A stretch of 64,000 nucleotides of DNA from Rhizobiaceae bacterium (GTDB taxonomy: Bacteria; Pseudomonadota; Alphaproteobacteria; Rhizobiales; Rhizobiaceae). The DNA is taken from assembly GCA_028279875.1 (NCBI GenBank), contig JANQMU010000146.1, positions 1 to 64,000 of the forward strand, read 5' to 3'. Below are positions 61,171 through 64,000 of this stretch, one piece after another. The notes beneath the pieces are model-generated. The model did not search any database, was not told where the DNA came from, and was given only the letters and a program-made list of their open reading frames with translations. Each line of letters begins with the position of its first letter. Position 1 is the stretch's first letter. Made by a program: the position numbers and the translations under genes.

Positions 61171-64000
61171 TCAGGCGGCACTATCGGGTGATCCCAGCCG
61201 CACGACAACCGGCCTGATCCGGTTGCGGCCGGGAAAACGCACCGTGCCGGTGCGCAGCCGTTTTCCGTCGGCGGTGATCCAGGCCACGCCGCGGCCGACA
61301 TGGTCCGGGTCTTCGATGGTGATCTGCAGCGCGCCGCGTCGGCCTTTCAGCGTGATTTCGGCGCGCCCCCAGTCTTTCGGCAGGCACGGATCGAGCCTGA
61401 CGGCGCCGGCGGCAAGGGTCACGCCGAGTATGCCCTTGACGCCCAGTTGCCAGGTCCAGCCCGCGGCGCCGGTATACCAGGACCAGCCGCCAAGGCCCAT
61501 GCGGGAGGGGAGCGCGCCGACATCGCCCGGCAGGACATAGGGTTCACGGGCGTAGCGGTCTGCGTCCTCCTGCGCAGACGTGCGGCGGACCGGGTTGATC
61601 ATATCGAAGATGCGCCAGGCCATATCGCCATCGCCGGTTTTGGCGAAGGCCAGTCCGAGCCAGGCGGCGGCATGGGTATATTGGCCGCCATTTTCGCGGA
61701 TTCCGGGCGGATAGGCCTTGATATATCCCGGGTCCCGCGGTGTTTCATGAAAGGGCGGATCGAGCAGTTTGACCAGACGGTTGTCGCTATCGACAAGGTG
61801 TCGGGCGGCCGAGGCCAGGGCCATATCGCCCTGCTCCTTCGACGCGGCGCCGGACAGGACGCTCCAGGACTGGGCAATCGAGTCGATCCGGCATTCGTCA
61901 AGCGTGTCCGAGCCCCACGGCTCACCCTCATCATCATAGGCGCGAAGAAACCAGGCGCCATCCCAGCCATGCTTGCCGGCGGCGGTTTTCAGCCGGCGCG
62001 CATGGTTGCGCCACTGCCGGGCCCGACCCTTTTCGCCGTGTTTCACGGCGAGGGGCGCAAATTTGCCGATCACCGCGATCTGGAACCAGGCGAGCCACAG
62101 GCTTTCGCCCCTTCCCTTCTCGCCGACACGGTCCATTCCGTCGTTCCAGTCGCCGGACCCGATCAGCGGCAGGCCATGGGCGCCGGTCGCGGTCGCACGT
62201 TCTATGGCCCGGGCACAGTGCTCGAACAGGCTGGCCGTCTCGCCGGTTTCGAAATGGGCGTAGTGATCGCTCTGGTCCGGCTGCAGTTCCGGCCCTGCCA
62301 GGAACGGTATCTCTTCATCGAGGATCGACCGGTCGCCCGTCGCTTCGACATAGGACGCCGTGACATAGGGCAGCCAAAGATAATCGTCGGAGCATCGTGT
62401 CCGCACGCCGCGGCCGGATGGCGGATGCCACCAATGCAGCGCATCGCCCTCCTCGAACTGATGGCGGGCGCTTTCCAGGATATGGGCGCGCACACGGGCC
62501 GGGTCGCCGTGCAAAAGCGCCAGGACGTCCTGCAACTGGTCGCGAAACCCGAACGCGCCGCCGGCCTGGTAGAAGCCGGCCCGCGCCATGATCCGGGATG
62601 ACAGGGTCTGATGGGGCAGCCATTGATTGATCATCAGATCGAAGGCGGGATCGGGCGTGTCGACCTGAACCGCGCCCAGTCTGGCCTCCCACGACCGGCG
62701 CATGGCGCGGATCGCCTGTTCGGTCCGCTGCGGTTTGCGCCAGCGTTCGATCAGGGCCTCGGTTTGCGCGCGGTCGGCGCCCTGGCCGAGGACGAAGACG
62801 ACCTCCGCGCTGTCGCCCGCCGGAATATCGAGATGGACCTGGTAAGCGGCGCAGGCGTCGCCGCCGGCGGTGAATGTCTCGCCGAGACCCCATTGGCTGA
62901 GCGCCGCCGGCGCATCGGTGTCGCCTTCCGGACCGAGAAAGACGCGGCGGTCTCCGGACACGGAATGCGGCGCGCCCGACGCGGTCATGAACGCAACGCG
63001 GGATGCGAATTCCGGGTTCCAGCCATTATTGGCGAGAATGGCCTGCCGGGTGTTGTCATAGGTGCAGCAGATATGCGGTCTGGCGGCGCTGCCCACGGCG
63101 CCGAGCAGCCATTCGGCATAATAGGTCGCGGTGATGCGGCGATGGTGCGATGACCGGTTGTTCAGCCGCAGGCGCACGATCTTCACGGGATCGTCCTGCG
63201 GCACGAAGGCGAACATCTCCTGCTCCAGGGCGCGGCTGTGCTGCGTCCAGCTTGTATAGCCCGGGCCGTGGCGAACCTGGCAGGTGTCCGACCGGCCGAG
63301 CGGTGACGGTGTGATGGTCCACAGGTCGGCGGTCGCTTCGTCGCGCAGATAAAGCACTTCGCCCGGCGCGTCGACCACCGGGTCGTTCGACCAGGGCGTC
63401 AGGCGGTTCTCGCCGCTATTGGCGGCCCAGGTGAAGCCGAGTCCGGCCTCGCTGACGATCGTCCCGAACGTGTTATTGGCGAGCACATTGCACCAGGGAG
63501 CAGGCGTCGTCCGGCCGGGTTCCAGATGGATGACATAGTCTTCGTTGTCGATATCGAAACCGCCATAGCCATTGTCGAAGGCCAGGTCGCCCGGCCTTTC
63601 GAGCGGCGGTCCGGCCACGAATTCAAGGGGTGACGATGGTTCGAACCGGGGTGGTGATGCCCGGCGGTCGAGGATCCGTTCCAGCGTCCGGGCAAGCGGT
63701 CGCTGACCCTCCTGCAGGATCACCAGGGCGGCGGCTTCGATGGCGCGGCGGCCGTCCCGGTCCATGTGGCTCGCCGACAGGACATGGATTCCGCCGCTGC
63801 GGCCGAGGAACCCGTAAGCATGGGCGTTGCGCAGAACGGACAGGATGCGGTCCCGCACCGGCTCTTCATACCCCTCGGTTCCGGTCCTCAGCGCCACGAG
63901 ATCGACGTGCAGGCCGCCGCGTCGCCACAATTGCTGGGCGCGCACCAGGAGGTCGAGCAATGTCGATCCTTCCTCGTCACCGATCCGGATCAGCAGGATC
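61171..64000 (-). CDS. ndvB: Cyclic beta-1,2-glucan synthase, C-terminal part
   Basis: The frame is open to the right window edge, so the N-terminus is missing; 943 residues are visible. They cover the C-terminal half of NdvB/ChvB-type synthases, ending in the GH94 phosphorylase-like domain that sets chain length. Seen: a beta-sandwich region (GFTWAANSGENRLTPWSNDPV), FRDQLQDVLALLHGDPARVRAHILESARHQFEEGDALHWWHPP, GSGDWNDGMDRVGEKGRGES with the catalytic Asp region, and GIRENGGQYTHAAAWLGLAFA. The glycosyltransferase part would lie beyond 64000. The product is the periplasmic glucan used in osmoadaptation and host contact. The visible N-terminus has no start codon context, so the TTG at 63960 is internal. 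Confidence 0.9.
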   Translation of the reverse strand, partial: ILLIRIGDEEGSTLLDLLVRAQQLWRRGGLHVDLVALRTGTEGYEEPVRDRILSVLRNAHAYGFLGRSGGIHVLSASHMDRDGRRAIEAAALVILQEGQRPLARTLERILDRRASPPRFEPSSPLEFVAGPPLERPGDLAFDNGYGGFDIDNEDYVIHLEPGRTTPAPWCNVLANNTFGTIVSEAGLGFTWAANSGENRLTPWSNDPVVDAPGEVLYLRDEATADLWTITPSPLGRSDTCQVRHGPGYTSWTQHSRALEQEMFAFVPQDDPVKIVRLRLNNRSSHHRRITATYYAEWLLGAVGSAARPHICCTYDNTRQAILANNGWNPEFASRVAFMTASGAPHSVSGDRRVFLGPEGDTDAPAALSQWGLGETFTAGGDACAAYQVHLDIPAGDSAEVVFVLGQGADRAQTEALIERWRKPQRTEQAIRAMRRSWEARLGAVQVDTPDPAFDLMINQWLPHQTLSSRIMARAGFYQAGGAFGFRDQLQDVLALLHGDPARVRAHILESARHQFEEGDALHWWHPPSGRGVRTRCSDDYLWLPYVTASYVEATGDRSILDEEIPFLAGPELQPDQSDHYAHFETGETASLFEHCARAIERATATGAHGLPLIGSGDWNDGMDRVGEKGRGESLWLAWFQIAVIGKFAPLAVKHGEKGRARQWRNHARRLKTAAGKHGWDGAWFLRAYDDEGEPWGSDTLDECRIDSIAQSWSVLSGAASKEQGDMALASAARHLVDSDNRLVKLLDPPFHETPRDPGYIKAYPPGIRENGGQYTHAAAWLGLAFAKTGDGDMAWRIFDMINPVRRTSAQEDADRYAREPYVLPGDVGALPSRMGLGGWSWYTGAAGWTWQLGVKGILGVTLAAGAVRLDPCLPKDWGRAEITLKGRRGALQITIEDPDHVGRGVAWITADGKRLRTGTVRFPGRNRIRPVVVRLGSPDSAA

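Noticed and set aside
1-64000. CRISPR arrays, integrases, complete IS elements, ribosomal RNA genes
   Set aside because: Looked for on both strands; no regularly spaced repeats, transposase or integrase domains, or rRNA sequence were recognised.

Overview
The window is high-GC chromosomal DNA that looks alphaproteobacterial, probably Hyphomicrobiales (Rhizobiales). The grounds are a cyclic beta-1,2-glucan synthase at the right edge, several ABC and TRAP uptake systems with their own LacI regulators, a cyanide-insensitive type bd oxidase with a DUF2474 subunit, and general gene style. No rRNA or ordinary tRNA gene and no CRISPR array is seen.

Layout. 1-533 is the start of a class V aminotransferase cut by the window edge. 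0.66-8.5 kb is a glucan-type uptake locus: LacI regulator, binding protein, two permeases and ATPase on the minus strand, with a divergent exported GH9 glycosidase and two LacI-type palindromes between them. 8.5-15.4 kb holds a YHS protein, a gamma-glutamyltransferase overlapping an unknown membrane protein, and a TRAP transporter. 15.6-23.2 kb holds ChaA, a bd oxidase operon, a VOC protein, a frameshifted SLC13-type transporter, a tandem SpoIIAA-like protein and an MBL-fold hydrolase. 23.2-27.4 kb holds an FAD amine oxidase, two SDRs and an APH-type kinase. 27.4-35.6 kb is an eight-gene minus-strand operon: Tat-exported binding protein, permeases, ATPase, LacI regulator, cupin, RraA-like protein and Ldh-type dehydrogenase, with two LacI-type palindromes in front.

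35.7-52.9 kb is an accessory island that begins after a 164-nt imperfect palindrome and looks richer in A/T by eye. Its left part encodes exported proteases: a caspase-fold protein and a chymotrypsin-fold zymogen in one operon, divergent from a TPR-CHAT protein followed by an unknown secreted protein. Further right are a small secreted protein with a membrane partner, an MFS carrier, GFA and DUF2087 proteins, and a 948-residue membrane protein that joins a degenerate trypsin-like domain to a NUC1 nuclease. Two paralogous four-helix membrane proteins bracket the right part.

52.9-58.4 kb is an RNA repair and RNA quality-control locus: rtcR, a candidate sigma-54 promoter, a Ro60/TROVE protein gene (rsr), a cluster of Y-RNA-like RNAs, and rtcB. 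Two of these RNAs fold on paper as a shared stem carrying a circularly permuted tRNA-like domain (T arm, capped acceptor stem, D arm). A third element has the same order without the shared stem. 58.4-64 kb returns to ordinary chromosome: glycerate kinase, class III adenylate cyclase and the C-terminal part of cyclic glucan synthase.

The parts most worth checking are the permuted tRNA-like Y RNAs, the exported caspase/CHAT/trypsin cluster, and the pseudoprotease-nuclease fusion.
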